From: Carboxylicivirga fragile
GTDB taxonomy: Bacteria > Bacteroidota > Bacteroidia > Bacteroidales > Marinilabiliaceae
DNA length: 64,000 nucleotides
Reading direction: 5' to 3'
Assembly (NCBI GenBank): GCA_025499625.1
Contig: JAFMVD010000010.1
Location: forward strand, 1-64,000
Shown here: one piece after another, positions 37,400 through 47,427 of the stretch
Position numbering within the stretch: position 1 is the stretch's first letter
How the letters are laid out: every line of letters begins with the position of its first letter
The notes under the pieces: model-generated
Databases searched by the model: none
Seen by the model: only the letters and a program-made list of their open reading frames with translations
What the model was told of the DNA's origin: nothing
Translations under genes and position numbers: made by a program

Positions 37400-38443
37400 T
37401 TATTTCTTTAATTCAGCAATTTCTTTTTCACATGCTTCAAGCTGAGCTTTCAATTCAGGTAGACGTCGGAAAACAACGTAAGCCTTATTAAAAGCGCCTA
37501 TCTCCATCGAAGGTGAACCAAGCTGTATTGTTCCTTCTTTACGAATGGCTTTACTAATGCCCGACTGAGCACCAACCTTCGTTTTATTTGCTATTTTAAT
37601 ATGTCCGTTACAAGCAGACTGACCGCCAAACATACAATCATCACCAATTTTGGTCGATCCTGCAATGCCCGTTTGGGCTGCTATCACTGTGTGTTCGCCA
37701 ACTTCCACATTGTGGGCAATCTGTACCAAATTATCGAGCTTAACGCCTTTTTTAATTATGGTTGATCCCATTGTGGCTCGATCGATGGTTGTGTTAGCAC
37801 CTATTTCAACATGATCTTTTAAAATCACATTACCGATTTGTGCTACCTTTTTGTAACCATTACTTGACGAAGGGGCAAAACCGAAACCATCGCTGCCGAT
37901 AATTGCACCAGCATGAATCGTACAATCTTTGCCTATGGTACAATTCTTATATACCTTAACGCCTGGAAATAATACAGTGTTATCTCCTATCTTAACATTG
38001 TCGCCAATGTAAACTTGTGGATATACTTTTACATTATCTCCCAGGTTTACATTCTCACCCACATAAGCAAATGCTCCAATGTATGCAAAGTCGCCTACAG
38101 TTGCAGTTTTATCCACAAAAGAGGGTTGTTCGATACCAGTTTTTTTAGGCTGGCTTTGTTCGTACATCTCTAGTAAGATTGCTATTGCCTGATAGGCATC
38201 AGGAACTCTGATAAGCGTTGCGGAAATTTCTTTCTCTGCTTTGAAATCATCATTGACAATGACTACATCGGCTTGAGTGTCATAAATGTAACTCGTATAT
38301 TTGGGATTAGCCAGAAAAGTAAGGGTTTCGGGTTTACCATCCTCAATTTTAGAAACATTAGTGATTGTTGCCTCTGCATTTCCCTCTACTTTACCGCTTA
38401 CTAATTCGGCAATCTGACTTGCTGTAAATTTCATTTGTGTCAA
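37400..38443 (-). CDS. lpxD: UDP-3-O-acylglucosamine N-acyltransferase
   Basis: LpxD adds the second hydroxyacyl chain in lipid A synthesis, after LpxC. The N-terminal uridine-binding domain (about 1-100, with [14 protein letters not shown]) is followed by a long hexapeptide beta-helix ([20 protein letters not shown]) and a C-terminal helix ([20 protein letters not shown]) that packs in the trimer. The catalytic His is in [16 protein letters not shown]. At 347 aa it is standard. It is followed at once by lpxC-fabZ and lpxA, so the early lipid A genes form one - strand operon. Confidence 0.96.
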   Translation of the reverse strand: MTQMKFTASQIAELVSGKVEGNAEATITNVSKIEDGKPETLTFLANPKYTSYIYDTQADVVIVNDDFKAEKEISATLIRVPDAYQAIAILLEMYEQSQPKKTGIEQPSFVDKTATVGDFAYIGAFAYVGENVNLGDNVKVYPQVYIGDNVKIGDNTVLFPGVKVYKNCTIGKDCTIHAGAIIGSDGFGFAPSSSNGYKKVAQIGNVILKDHVEIGANTTIDRATMGSTIIKKGVKLDNLVQIAHNVEVGEHTVIAAQTGIAGSTKIGDDCMFGGQSACNGHIKIANKTKVGAQSGISKAIRKEGTIQLGSPSMEIGAFNKAYVVFRRLPELKAQLEACEKEIAELKK

Positions 38444-38564
38444 TGTTTGTGTTTCGCTTTTTTCAACCTATAAAGATAAGGTAATATTAGGCGTTACATC
38501 AAAAAAATTGCTGCAAAGCTAGTAAATATATTTATTTATAAAACTATATAAGGTGCACGAAGCG

Positions 38565-39803
38565 CTATTGGTCAGTCATTTTGGGGTAACATAAATAGTG
38601 TTTTCTAACTGTTTTTCCCAAAACACTTAGGTTGAGCATGTCTGATGCATCTGTAATGTCAACAAGTGTGTTGTTGCCGTAAAGTATTTTAATGCGTTCA
38701 TCGCTTGGATTGTAAGCATTGTTCGATATGGTATCTGAATAAAGAAAGAAGTTGATGTCTTCTGTGTTTTCCAGTTTATATCGTTCTTTGATAGTTTCTT
38801 TAATAGAATTTACCTTCTTGCCATCAAAAGGGCTGGGTGATAACTCAATGCTAAATAATTGACGATGAACAAAATTTTGAGCTAGCTTCGACAGTATAGG
38901 GTCTTCGTGATTAGTCCATACTTTAATAGAACTCATTATGTCATCATCGTCAAGTAATGCGAAGTTTTCGACGATGGATGGAAGCTCCTGAAATTTATCA
39001 ATGGTTAATTGCTCCTTCATAAAATAAATTAAATGAGGAGGCGCAAATAATTCTAAACCCTCTGCAACCAATTGTTTGGCTCGTTTTAAAATGTGAATAA
39101 GCATGCGTTCGGCCACCAATGCTGTTTTATGCAAATAAACTTGCCAATACATTAGTCTGCGGGCAACCAGAAATTTTTCAATGGAGTAGATGCCTTTTGA
39201 CTCTATAACCAAGTCATCGTCCATCACATTAAGCATTTTAATGATTCGGTCTGAGCCAATAACGCCTTCTGATACGCCAGTGAAAAAACTATCGCGCTTA
39301 AGGTAATCCAACCTATCCATGTCTAATTGACTTGAAACCAATTGGTGTAAGAATTTCTTCTGGTATGTATTGTTGAATATGGATAAGGCCATGTCCAGTT
39401 TGCCATTCATCTGAGAATTTAAATCCTGCATCATGATGAGCGAAATGGCTTCGTGCGACACCTCCAATAATGTATTTTCGAGTACATGACTAAATGGGCC
39501 GTGCCCAATATCATGAAGAAGTATGGCAGCATGTACAGCTTCCGATTCTTCGTCACTAATATCGTGCCCCTTCGAGCGTAAAGTATCAACCGCCGAACTC
39601 ATAAGGTGCATAGCTCCAAGCGCATGTTGAAAACGCGTGTGCATAGCACCAGGGTAAACAATGTGAGTTAATCCTAATTGTTTTATTCTGCGCAGGCGCT
39701 GAAAGTATTCGTGCTCAATTAAATCGTATAATAGGTCGGAAGGTATTTTAATGAATCCATAAACAGGATCATTGATAATTTTACGCTTATTAATGGTGGC
39801 CAT
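38565..39803 (-). CDS. HD-domain phosphohydrolase (COG1078 type)
   Basis: This cytoplasmic protein has an HD metal-dependent phosphohydrolase core. The metal ligands are seen in TRFQHALGAMHL near residue 57, LLHDIGHGPFSH near 95 and LDMDRLDYLKRDSFFTG near 160. It resembles the dGTP triphosphohydrolase-related family, but its substrate is not known. It lies 121 bases upstream of lpxD on the same strand, an order I recall as common in Bacteroidota, which may reflect shared transcription rather than a lipid A role. 412 aa, full length. Confidence 0.88.
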   Translation of the reverse strand: MATINKRKIINDPVYGFIKIPSDLLYDLIEHEYFQRLRRIKQLGLTHIVYPGAMHTRFQHALGAMHLMSSAVDTLRSKGHDISDEESEAVHAAILLHDIGHGPFSHVLENTLLEVSHEAISLIMMQDLNSQMNGKLDMALSIFNNTYQKKFLHQLVSSQLDMDRLDYLKRDSFFTGVSEGVIGSDRIIKMLNVMDDDLVIESKGIYSIEKFLVARRLMYWQVYLHKTALVAERMLIHILKRAKQLVAEGLELFAPPHLIYFMKEQLTIDKFQELPSIVENFALLDDDDIMSSIKVWTNHEDPILSKLAQNFVHRQLFSIELSPSPFDGKKVNSIKETIKERYKLENTEDINFFLYSDTISNNAYNPSDERIKILYGNNTLVDITDASDMLNLSVLGKTVRKHYLCYPKMTDQ

Positions 39804-39974
39804 ATTTGTTGTAAATCAAATTATCGGGGCAATATACGAAATAGGCAATTAACCTTTCTTTAAAAAATACATAAACCATAGTTATTAGAAATAGAACAAG
39901 CTTATTGTTAATGTCAATACTTGTATTTGGTTTTATTATCATTTGTTTAATAATAATGTTGGTGCTTGCTTTTG

Positions 39975-40006
39975 TTTGGAATAATGCACTTTAATAGTTA
40001 ACTTTG
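39975..40006 (+). promoter_or_regulatory. Promoter of the rimP-nusA-infB operon
   Basis: TTTG (39975-39978) and TAACTTTG (39999-40006) are separated by 20 bases, a near-perfect Bacteroidota -33/-7 promoter. Transcription should start near 40013, leaving a leader of about 58 bases that contains the hairpin at 40029-40053. Confidence 0.7.
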
Positions 40007-40028
40007 CGCAGATTTACCAATCGAAGGT

Positions 40029-40056
40029 ATAGGGGGCACTAATAGTCCCCTATTTT
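40029..40056 (+). promoter_or_regulatory. Terminator-like leader hairpin upstream of rimP
   Basis: ATAGGGG (40029-40035) pairs with CCCCTAT (40047-40053), continued by ACT-AAT-AGT inside a two-base bulge, and TTTT follows at 40053-40056. It sits between the promoter and the rimP start. It looks like an attenuator or a 5' stabiliser for an operon encoding NusA, itself a termination factor. Confidence 0.5.
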
Positions 40057-40070
40057 ATTACAATAACAAA

Positions 40071-40535
40071 ATGATTACAGATACTTTAATAGAAGGTTTT
40101 ATTTCAGAAAAGTTGCAGCAAGACGAGATGTTTGTCGTTGAGATTGTTGTGCGACCTGGGAATAAGATTGCAGTAGTTGTTGATAATGATAATGGGGTGC
40201 CCATTAGTTATTGTATTGAGCTTAGTAAACTCATTGAATCTAATCTGGATAGAGAAGTAGAGGATTTTGAGTTAGAAGTATCTTCTGCCGGTATCGGTCA
40301 GCCTTTTAAAGTATTACGCCAGTATAAGAAGAATATTGGTCGCGAAGTTGAAATGTTGACTACTGCTGGAAAGAAATTGAGTGGTAAATTATTGAGTACT
40401 GACGATACAGGGTTTGAAGTTGAGATAGGAGAGATGATTAAGTTGGAAGGAAAAAAACGAAAAGAATTGCAACTTAAAACTGTACGTTATAGTTTTGATG
40501 AGGTTAAACAAGTAAAAGACATAATATCTTTTTAA
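40071..40535 (+). CDS. rimP: Ribosome maturation factor RimP
   Basis: RimP assists maturation of the 30S ribosomal subunit. The two-domain pattern is visible: an N-terminal alpha/beta domain with VVDNDNGVPISYCIELSKLI and ELEVSSAGIGQPF, and a C-terminal SH3-like barrel (KKLSGKLLSTDDTGFEVEI). At 154 aa it is normal length. It is first in the conserved rimP-nusA-infB operon, with nusA starting 12 bases after its stop. Confidence 0.95.
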   Translation: MITDTLIEGFISEKLQQDEMFVVEIVVRPGNKIAVVVDNDNGVPISYCIELSKLIESNLDREVEDFELEVSSAGIGQPFKVLRQYKKNIGREVEMLTTAGKKLSGKLLSTDDTGFEVEIGEMIKLEGKKRKELQLKTVRYSFDEVKQVKDIISF

Positions 40536-40547
40536 ATATTCCGAAGC

Positions 40548-41783
40548 ATGGAAAATATTAATCTGATAGATACGTTTTCAGAGTTCAAAGAACTAAAGAA
40601 TATTGATCGTGCAACCATGATCAGTGTTTTGGAAGATTCGTTTCGTAGCGTTTTGATTAAACGTTTTGGTACGGACGAAAACTTTGATGTGATCATTAAT
40701 GATGACAAAGGAGATTTTGAAATCTGGCGTAATCGCGAAGTAGTAGCAGATGAAGACTTAGAAGATGCAAATCTTCAAATTTCGTTAACTGAAGCGAATA
40801 AGATTGACAGTGATTATGAATTAGGCGAGGAAGTTACCGATGAGGTGAAGTTCCTTGATTTTGGTCGTCGTGCCATATTGAGCTTGCGCCAAAACCTTTC
40901 TGCTCGTATTCTTGAGTTAGAGAAAGATAATATCTATCACAAATACAAGGATCGTATTGGTGAGATTGTTACCGGTGAAGTTTATCAAATTTGGAAGCGA
41001 GAGATTCTGATTATTGATGATGAAAACAACGAGCTAATCTTACCTAAAGCCGAACAGATTCCATCTGATTTCTTTAGAAAAGGAGATACGGTACGAGGTG
41101 TTGTTGTGAAGGTGGATATTAGAAACAATAATCCATTGATTCTATTATCGCGTACATCACCGGTTTTCCTAGAGCGTTTATTCGAACTTGAGGTTCCTGA
41201 AATCTATGATGGTTTAATTACCATTAAGAAGATTGTTCGAGTTCCTGGAGAACGTGCAAAAGTTGCTGTTGAATCATACGATGAGCGCATCGATCCGGTT
41301 GGTGCTTGTGTTGGAATGAAAGGATCACGTATTCACGGTATTGTTCGTGAGTTACGTAACGAAAATATTGACGTCATTAATTACACTTCAAATGTTCAGT
41401 TGTTCATTCAAAGAGCATTGAATCCCGCTAAAATTATCAACATTAAGTTGGTAGAGGAAACTGGTAGAGCAGAAGTGTATTTACGTCCGGAAGAAGTGTC
41501 TCTGGCAATTGGTAAGGGTGGGTTGAATATTCGCCTTGCTGGTCAGCTGACTGGTTATGAATTAGATGTTTATCGCGAAGCAGACGAGGATGATGAGGAT
41601 GTAACCTTGGATGAATTCTCGGATGAAATTGATAGTTGGGTACTTGACGAATTAAAAGCGATTGGTTGTGATACAGCTAAATCAGTTCTGGATTTATCGG
41701 AAGAAGATCTGGTTAAACGTACTGATTTGGAAGAAGAAACCATTCGCGATCTGAGGAAAATATTAAGTGCTGAATTTGAATAA
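40548..41783 (+). CDS. nusA: Transcription termination/antitermination factor NusA
   Basis: NusA binds RNA polymerase and nascent RNA to control pausing, termination and antitermination. Domains in order are the N-terminal RNAP-binding part (about 1-125), S1 ([20 protein letters not shown]), KH1 ([20 protein letters not shown]) and KH2 ([20 protein letters not shown]). A short acidic tail ([18 protein letters not shown]) leads into a C-terminal helix-hairpin region ([20 protein letters not shown]). At 411 aa it is typical for the phylum. Confidence 0.96.
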   Translation: MENINLIDTFSEFKELKNIDRATMISVLEDSFRSVLIKRFGTDENFDVIINDDKGDFEIWRNREVVADEDLEDANLQISLTEANKIDSDYELGEEVTDEVKFLDFGRRAILSLRQNLSARILELEKDNIYHKYKDRIGEIVTGEVYQIWKREILIIDDENNELILPKAEQIPSDFFRKGDTVRGVVVKVDIRNNNPLILLSRTSPVFLERLFELEVPEIYDGLITIKKIVRVPGERAKVAVESYDERIDPVGACVGMKGSRIHGIVRELRNENIDVINYTSNVQLFIQRALNPAKIINIKLVEETGRAEVYLRPEEVSLAIGKGGLNIRLAGQLTGYELDVYREADEDDEDVTLDEFSDEIDSWVLDELKAIGCDTAKSVLDLSEEDLVKRTDLEEETIRDLRKILSAEFE

Positions 41784-41848
41784 TTCACTATATTTGCCAC
41801 GCAAACAATTGTAGCCACACAAAAATACGAATAGAAGAGTCCCGTTAT

Positions 41849-44800
41849 ATGGCAGTTGGAAAAAGACTTAGTAAAGTAGCTCGCGAATTCAATGTTGGAA
41901 TAAGCACCATTGTGGAATTCTTGGGTAAAAAAGGATTAAAGATTGAAGGTAATCCTAATACCAAGGTTTCAGAAGATATGTATTCTTTGTTAGAAAAGGA
42001 ATATCGTAGTGATTCTAATGTTAAAAAAGAATCTGAGAAGCTGACTAAATTAAAAGATAAATCGAGAAAAGAATCGATATCGATAGAAGATATTCGTGAC
42101 GATATCGAGCCGAATATTGAAAAATCGGAAAAGAAAGCTGAAGCTCCAGCTGCTGAAGAAGCGAAAAAGGAAGATGCAGGTCCAACTGTTGTTGGGAAAA
42201 TTGATTTGGAAGCGTTAAAGCCAAAGAAGAAAGAAGCACCTGTTAAACCAAAAGCTGAAGTTAAGAAGCCAAAGCCAGTTCAGGAAAAGCCAAAGGCTGA
42301 AGTAAAATCAGAGCCTGCTCCAAAGAAGGAAAAGCCAGTTAGGAAACCAGAGCATATCGAAACTAAAGTTGAACAACTTGGTGGCGAAATGAAGGTGGTT
42401 GGTAAACTTGATTTGGATAAGAAACCTGAAAAGCTTAAAGCTGAACCAAAAGCTAAGAATAAGCCGAAACCTGAGGCGGGCGAGAAGCCTAAAGCTGAAA
42501 AGCATGCACCAAAGGATAAGGTAAAAGAGGCTCCTAGGAAAGAGGAGAAAGCAAAGGTTGATGATAAACCAGTTGCTAAGGAGGAGAAAGCCGTACCTCA
42601 GGAGAAAGCTGTTGAAGCTACAAACGAGGGTGAAGGAGAAGTGCAAGAAGGGGAAAATACGTTCCGCCCTACTCAGGTTAAGAAATTATCGGGACCTACT
42701 GTTATTGGTAAAATTGAATTGCCAAAAGCTCCCGTGAAAACGGAAGGTAACAAGGATGATAAAAAGACTGCGAATAAAAAGCGTAAGCGTAAGCGCATTC
42801 GTAAAGACAAGGAGAAGGTTGATATCAACCAGAAACCACAAGTAGGTGGCACTAGTGTTAAGAAAAAGGTTGTAACTGTAGGTAGTGGTGAACAGAAGAA
42901 AGATCAACGCGTTAAACGTTCTCCAAAAATTAGAAAACGTCCGGTTCGTGCCGAGGTTAACGAAGAGGATGTACAAAAACAGATTAAAGATACTTTAGCG
43001 CGTTTAACGTCTAAAGGAAAAAATAAAGGTGCAAAACACCGTCGTGAAAAACGTGAAGCTCAATCACAGCGTCAGCAGGAAGAGCTTGAAAAAATCGATC
43101 AGGAAAAGTCAATATTGAAGGTTACGGAGTTTGTAACTGCCAACGAATTGGCTAGCATGATGGATGTTCAGATCAATCAAATTATTTCAACTTGTATGAG
43201 TCTTGGAATGTTTGTTTCGATCAACCAGCGTTTGGATGCGGAAACATTATCATTGGTAGCTGAAGAATTTGGCTATACCGTTGAGTTTGTAAGTGCCGAG
43301 GTAGTTGAATCTATCATCGAAGAAGAAGATCCAGAAGAGGATATGAAAGATCGTCCTGCTATTGTAACAGTAATGGGACACGTCGATCATGGTAAAACAT
43401 CCTTGCTCGACCACGTTCGTAAAGCGAATGTAATTGCAGGTGAAGCCGGTGGTATTACACAGCACATTGGTGCATATAGTGTAACCCGCGAAGATGGGCG
43501 TCAGATTACCTTCTTAGATACACCGGGTCACGAGGCGTTTACGGCCATGCGTGCACGTGGTGCTCAGGTTACCGATATTGCTATTATTATTGTGGCAGCT
43601 GATGATAACGTGATGCCTCAGACGAAAGAGGCGATTAACCACGCGGCAGCAGCAGGTGTACCAATAGTATTTGCAATTAATAAGATTGACAAAGAGGGTG
43701 CTAATCCTGACAGAATAAAAGAAGAGTTAGCTCAGATGAACTATTTGGTTGAAGACTGGGGTGGTAAATACCAGTGTCAGGAAATTTCAGCTAAGAATGG
43801 TATTAACATCGATGAGTTACTTGAAAAAGTATTGCTCGAAGCTGATATGCTTGAGTTGAAAGCAAATGCTAATAAACGTGCCGTTGGTAGCGTTATTGAA
43901 TCGTCGCTTGATAAAGGACGTGGTTACCTAACAACAGTATTGGTTCAGGCTGGTACAATGCGAGTAGGTGATATGTTATTATCAGGTTCACACTACGGCC
44001 ACGTTAAAGCAATGTTTAACGAGCGTAATCAGAAGATTGACGAAGTAGGTCCATCAGAACCAGCATTGATTCTTGGATTGAATGGTGCACCACAGGCTGG
44101 TGAGCGATTTAATGTGATGGACGATGAGCGTGAAGCTAAAGATATTGCTACTAAACGTGAGCAGTTACAGCGTGAGCAAGGTATGCGTACCAAGAAACAC
44201 ATTACACTTGATGAAATTGGCCGTCGTATCGCGATTGGAAACTTCCAGGAGTTGAATGTGATTGTGAAAGGTGATGTGGATGGTTCTATTGAAGCATTAT
44301 CCGATTCCTTAATCAAGCTTTCTACCGAAGAAATTCAGGTGAATGTGATTCATAAAGCGGTAGGTGCCATTTCAGAATCTGATATCATGTTAGCTGCTGC
44401 ATCCAATGCTATTGTTCTTGGATTCCAGGTACGTCCATCGTTAACAGCACGTCGTATTGCTGAGAAAGAGGAAATCGATATTCGTCTTTACTCTATCATC
44501 TACGATGCCATCGAAGAGATTAAGGCCGCGATGGAAGGTATGTTATCGCCTGAGATTAAAGAAAATATTGTTTCAACCATTGAAATTCGTGAGGTATTCA
44601 AAATTACCAAAGTTGGTACGATCGCAGGTTGTATGGTGAAAGATGGTAAGATCAAACGCACCAACAAGATCCGTGTTATTCGTGATGGTATTGTTATTCA
44701 CACTGGCGTACTAGGATCGCTTAAACGATTCAAAGACGATGTGAAGGAAGTTGCTTCGGGTTACGAATGTGGCTTGAACATTGAGAAGTTCGATGGTATT

Positions 44801-44860
44801 GAAGTTGGTGATATTGTTGAGGCATACGAAGAAGTTGAAGTAAGCAGAAAATTGGATTAA
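41849..44860 (+). CDS. infB: Translation initiation factor IF-2
   Basis: IF-2 is the GTPase that brings fMet-tRNA to the 30S subunit; the initiator tRNA gene is also in this window. An N-terminal IF2 motif ([14 protein letters not shown]) is followed by a long Lys/Glu/Pro-rich linker (about 60-400), typical of Bacteroidota. The G domain starts near residue 500: [10 protein letters not shown] (G1), DTPGHEAF (G3), NKID (G4), SAK (G5). Domains II-IV follow. 1003 aa. It ends the operon just before a strong terminator. Confidence 0.97.
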   Translation: MAVGKRLSKVAREFNVGISTIVEFLGKKGLKIEGNPNTKVSEDMYSLLEKEYRSDSNVKKESEKLTKLKDKSRKESISIEDIRDDIEPNIEKSEKKAEAPAAEEAKKEDAGPTVVGKIDLEALKPKKKEAPVKPKAEVKKPKPVQEKPKAEVKSEPAPKKEKPVRKPEHIETKVEQLGGEMKVVGKLDLDKKPEKLKAEPKAKNKPKPEAGEKPKAEKHAPKDKVKEAPRKEEKAKVDDKPVAKEEKAVPQEKAVEATNEGEGEVQEGENTFRPTQVKKLSGPTVIGKIELPKAPVKTEGNKDDKKTANKKRKRKRIRKDKEKVDINQKPQVGGTSVKKKVVTVGSGEQKKDQRVKRSPKIRKRPVRAEVNEEDVQKQIKDTLARLTSKGKNKGAKHRREKREAQSQRQQEELEKIDQEKSILKVTEFVTANELASMMDVQINQIISTCMSLGMFVSINQRLDAETLSLVAEEFGYTVEFVSAEVVESIIEEEDPEEDMKDRPAIVTVMGHVDHGKTSLLDHVRKANVIAGEAGGITQHIGAYSVTREDGRQITFLDTPGHEAFTAMRARGAQVTDIAIIIVAADDNVMPQTKEAINHAAAAGVPIVFAINKIDKEGANPDRIKEELAQMNYLVEDWGGKYQCQEISAKNGINIDELLEKVLLEADMLELKANANKRAVGSVIESSLDKGRGYLTTVLVQAGTMRVGDMLLSGSHYGHVKAMFNERNQKIDEVGPSEPALILGLNGAPQAGERFNVMDDEREAKDIATKREQLQREQGMRTKKHITLDEIGRRIAIGNFQELNVIVKGDVDGSIEALSDSLIKLSTEEIQVNVIHKAVGAISESDIMLAAASNAIVLGFQVRPSLTARRIAEKEEIDIRLYSIIYDAIEEIKAAMEGMLSPEIKENIVSTIEIREVFKITKVGTIAGCMVKDGKIKRTNKIRVIRDGIVIHTGVLGSLKRFKDDVKEVASGYECGLNIEKFDGIEVGDIVEAYEEVEVSRKLD

Positions 44861-44880
44861 GATTACTAATCTAGATATAG

Positions 44881-44910
44881 AAAAAAACCGGCTTTAAGGC
44901 CGGTTTTTTT
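44881..44910 (+). terminator. Terminator of the rimP-nusA-infB operon
   Basis: AAAAAAACCGGC (44881-44892) and GCCGGTTTTTTT (44899-44910) are perfect 12-base arms around TTTAAG, ending in a T run. It lies 20 bases after the infB stop. Confidence 0.92.
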
Positions 44911-45050
44911 GTTTTATAGATATTCTATTATCTTTATTATATTCAGTTGCCTTGTATGGTTTGATCGTTTGAAATGGAGGTTGTTTTCAAGGCAATGAAA
45001 TTGGCAAGACGCAGGACTTATTAGATGGAGAAATATTTAAAATCAGATTA

Positions 45051-45428
45051 ATGATAACATTAGATAAAAAACAAAAGTGGATTGTATCTATATTATTGAT
45101 TCCTATATTGATATACGTCTATATAGATGGTTTTTCAGATTATGTGAAAGAGAGAGATGAACTTTATAAAAAATATCCTAGCATTTCGAGAACCGATAAC
45201 ATTGCGTGTATTATTAATGAAATAAATGAAGATAAGTCTTCAGCATTGATTATTGATGATCAGAATAACCATTTTAGAATAGATATTTATGTTAGAGCCT
45301 CGCACTTATGTGATTTTGCACAAATAGGGGATTCATTATCGAAAAAAATAAATAGCAATATTTTGTGTTTGCACAAAAAATATGATGATAAGGTTCAAAA
45401 GTTTGAAATGCTTTTTCATGAGCCATAG
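45051..45428 (+). CDS. Small membrane-anchored hypothetical protein
   Basis: I do not recognise this 125-residue protein. Residues about 11-27 (IVSILLIPILIYVYIDG) form a single transmembrane helix near the N-terminus. A soluble, probably extracytoplasmic domain of about 95 residues follows, with two cysteines in CIINE and HLCDFA and a third in ILCLHKK. It stands alone after the infB terminator, and the repeat-rich gene-free stretch begins just downstream. Its codon use is AT-rich and ordinary. It may be an accessory gene. Confidence 0.6.
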   Translation: MITLDKKQKWIVSILLIPILIYVYIDGFSDYVKERDELYKKYPSISRTDNIACIINEINEDKSSALIIDDQNNHFRIDIYVRASHLCDFAQIGDSLSKKINSNILCLHKKYDDKVQKFEMLFHEP

Positions 45429-45456
45429 CTTGCAGTTGTAATATCACCCGCTAGTG

Positions 45457-45473
45457 CGCGATTTTATCGCGTT
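45457..45473. repeat. Palindromic element, left flank of the repeat array
   Basis: CGCGAT-TTT-ATCGCG (45457-45471) is a perfect 6-bp hairpin. Its extended form CGATTTTATCGCGTT (45459-45473) is the exact reverse complement of 46165-46179 on the other side of the array, so the two form an inverted pair about 700 bases apart. Confidence 0.6.
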
Positions 45474-45667
45474 CTATTGCATTAGAAACAGTGCAGCTTT
45501 TGTTTTTAGTTATGTATTGCCACACTCTAAATTTAGGTGGAAGCGGTATTTTTATAGATGAGCAATCCATTTATTTTTCAAGTGGCATTTTACATCTTTG
45601 GTTTTGTCGATACAAGGTGTATCGACTTGTTAGATCCTTATCAACGTGATACAAGCGCGCAGTTTTG

Positions 45668-46104
45668 TATCTGTCAGTCTCAAGTTGACCGCATTCAGTT
45701 CCCAAATCGATGCTGCCATTATTAATTACCACGCTAGCTAAATCTTTTTAATGTCTGTCAGGTTCAAGTAGACCGCTGTCAGTTCTAGGTGCAATGCTGT
45801 TAATCAAAAGTAGCCATCTTTCTGGATTAAACATTATACTGTCGTTATGCTTTTTAGCATCTATAGATGTCAAGTATACCGCAGTGCGTTCCCAAATCAA
45901 TGCTGCTCATAGAAGGTAGACATCTGACTGTATCAAGTATTATGCTGTCACTATCTTTTACGTATCGGTCAGTGTCCAGTTTGGCCGCTGTCCGCTTCCA
46001 AACCGTTGCTGTCCATTAAAAGAACGATGCTGCCTTAGTCAAGTGTCATGCAAACGACATCTTTTAAGTATCTATAAGTGTCAAGTAGACCGCTGCCAGT
46101 TCCC
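45668..46104. repeat. Degenerate ~105-bp tandem repeat, five copies
   Basis: Copies start near 45668, 45752, 45859, 45963 and 46069, so spacings are about 84, 107, 104 and 106 bases. The shared core resembles TGTCAAGTAGACCGCTGTCA followed by GTTCCCAAATCGATGCTG. A second conserved part of each full unit contains CATCT, then TCAAGTATTATGCTGTC and TATCTTTTA. The last copy stops after the core. Copies differ by many substitutions, so the array is old. It is not CRISPR-like: the units are long and the spacing carries conserved sequence. Confidence 0.65.
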
Positions 46105-46112
46105 TTTGCTAT

Positions 46113-46182
46113 TGCACGCTTTTATCGTGTGATAAAATGACAGTTCTTACAATAACTAAAGTACAACGCGATAAAATCGTGC
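46113..46182. repeat. Two palindromic elements, right flank of the repeat array
   Basis: A diverged copy around GCACGCTTTTATCGTG (46113-46128), continuing into TTTTATC-GTGT-GATAAAA (46120-46137), is followed by AACGCGATAAAATCG (46165-46179). The latter exactly inverts the left-flank element. They look like REP-type elements or terminal repeats of a small non-autonomous element. Confidence 0.5.
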
Positions 46183-46238
46183 AGTGCGATGAATAAATCT
46201 CTGTGTCTCCGCGTCTTTGCGTTTATTTTAGCATAAAA

Positions 46239-46267
46239 AAAGCAGTTACGATATTCATAACTGCTTT
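46239..46267 (-). terminator. Intrinsic terminator downstream of pdxA
   Basis: On the - strand AAAGCAGTTA and TAACTGCTTT form a perfect 10-bp stem around a 9-base loop, followed by TTTT. It ends the pdxA transcript about 65 bases after the stop codon. Confidence 0.75.
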
Positions 46268-46275
46268 GTAGTTTT

Positions 46276-46321
46276 AAGGAACGGTTCTTTAAGCGTGTCC
46301 TGTTTGTGAGAACCGTTCCTT
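46276..46321 (-). repeat. Perfect 13-bp hairpin just after the pdxA stop
   Basis: AAGGAACGGTTCT (46276-46288) and AGAACCGTTCCTT (46309-46321) are perfect inverted arms around a 20-base loop, 10 bases beyond the pdxA stop. No U run follows, so it is probably a 3'-end stabilising hairpin or a protein-binding site ahead of the true terminator. Confidence 0.5.
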
Positions 46322-46331
46322 GAATATTTTT

Positions 46332-47396
46332 TTAGTCTTTCTGCTCAAGCTCATTAACGTCGTGCGACTTTAATGGGTTTTTCATCAATTCCTTGTTTTG
46401 CTCGCGATTTTTGCAAACATCAATGGCCAAATAAACGGCTTGACGGAATGACTCATGACTTGCTTTATCCTGACCTGTTATTTCAAAGGCTGTACCGTGA
46501 TCGGGCGATGTACGAATAAATGGCAATCCAGCCGTGTAGTTAACACCTTTGGAGAAAGTTAATGCTTTGAACGGCGCCAAGCCTTGATCGTGATACATGG
46601 CTAGTATGGCATCAAATCCTTTGAATTGTGCACTTCCGAATAGGCCATCTGCAGGGTATGGCCCCAAAGCCATAATGCCTTCTGCTTTTGCTTTTTCTAA
46701 AGTAGGAATGATGATTTCCTGCTCTTCGCTTCCTAATACCCCTTCATCGCCTGCATGTGGATTTAAGCCCAATACAGCAATGCGAGGTTTGCGAATGGAG
46801 AAATCCATCATAAGTGTTTTGTTCAGTGTTCTCAGTTTACTGAGGATGTTTTCTTCAGTAATCATAGCTGGCACATCTTGCATGGCAACGTGGCCGGCAA
46901 CAACACCAACCTTCATATCTTCCGATACCATTAACATTAAAGCCTCGCCATCACCGGCAGCTTCTTGCAAATATTCGGTATGTCCAGGAAAAGAGAATGA
47001 GTCGGACTGAATGTTTTTCTTATTGATTGGCGCCGTTATTAGCACATCAATCAAGCCTTCTTTTAAATCTTTTACGGCTGCCTCCAAAGCAAGAAATGCA
47101 GCTTCGCCACCTATGCTTGTTGATTTGCCCAGTTCAACACGTACATTATCATCTAAGCAATTAATGATATTGATACGTTTGGTGTGCGCTTCTCCAACAT
47201 TACGGATACTATTCAAACTAAAATTAGGAATATTTAAAGCCTTACGGTGGTAGGCCGCCACCTTAGACGAGCCATATATAACTGGAACAAACGAATCGTA
47301 GATGCGACTATCTGAAAGTGTTTTGAAGATGACTTCGTAACCAATTCCATTTATATCGCCATGCGTTATTCCAACTTTTATTTTAACATCACTCAT
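46332..47396 (-). CDS. pdxA: 4-hydroxythreonine-4-phosphate dehydrogenase
   Basis: PdxA oxidises 4-phosphohydroxy-L-threonine in pyridoxal phosphate synthesis. Family motifs are GITHGDINGIGYEV at the N-terminus, FPGHTEYLQ with a metal-binding His near residue 138, LGLNPHAGDEGVLG near 210 and MYHDQGLAPFKAL near 267. It has 354 aa, slightly longer than the E. coli enzyme, with a polar tail. It is followed by two hairpins and is a single-gene unit here. Confidence 0.95.
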   Translation of the reverse strand: MSDVKIKVGITHGDINGIGYEVIFKTLSDSRIYDSFVPVIYGSSKVAAYHRKALNIPNFSLNSIRNVGEAHTKRINIINCLDDNVRVELGKSTSIGGEAAFLALEAAVKDLKEGLIDVLITAPINKKNIQSDSFSFPGHTEYLQEAAGDGEALMLMVSEDMKVGVVAGHVAMQDVPAMITEENILSKLRTLNKTLMMDFSIRKPRIAVLGLNPHAGDEGVLGSEEQEIIIPTLEKAKAEGIMALGPYPADGLFGSAQFKGFDAILAMYHDQGLAPFKALTFSKGVNYTAGLPFIRTSPDHGTAFEITGQDKASHESFRQAVYLAIDVCKNREQNKELMKNPLKSHDVNELEQKD

Positions 47397-47412
47397 ATTG
47401 ATTGTTATTAGT

Positions 47413-47427
47413 CCCGATAGTATCGGG
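47413..47427. repeat. CCCGATA palindrome upstream of pdxA
   Basis: CCCGATA-G-TATCGGG is a perfect 7-base palindrome with one central base. It is followed by a GTCAGAAGTCAGTAG stretch like that between kdgK and kdgA. Such palindromes look like dispersed intergenic repeats rather than a pdxA operator. Confidence 0.4.

Larger units (their letters stand above)
45429..46331. other. Gene-free region with degenerate repeats
   Basis: No protein-coding frame of note lies in these 903 bases. They hold a five-copy degenerate tandem array, three related palindromic elements, a CTCTGTGTCTCCGCGTCTTT stretch at 46200-46219 of a kind often scattered between genes in this phylum, and two hairpins near the pdxA end. 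The array and hairpins are annotated separately. Confidence 0.7.

Noticed and set aside
42000..43000. Hydrophobic - strand open frames opposite infB
   Set aside because: They are the mirror of the Lys/Glu-rich IF-2 linker; reversed AAG/GAA codons read as Phe/Leu/Ser and imitate membrane proteins.
44911..45050. Possible RNA gene between infB terminator and the small membrane protein
   Set aside because: I found no tRNA-like or other known fold, and short words such as TTTTCAAGGCAATGAAATTG do not form a clear structure.
45668..46104. CRISPR array
   Set aside because: The repeats are about 105 bases, highly diverged, with conserved rather than unique intervening sequence, and no cas genes are present.
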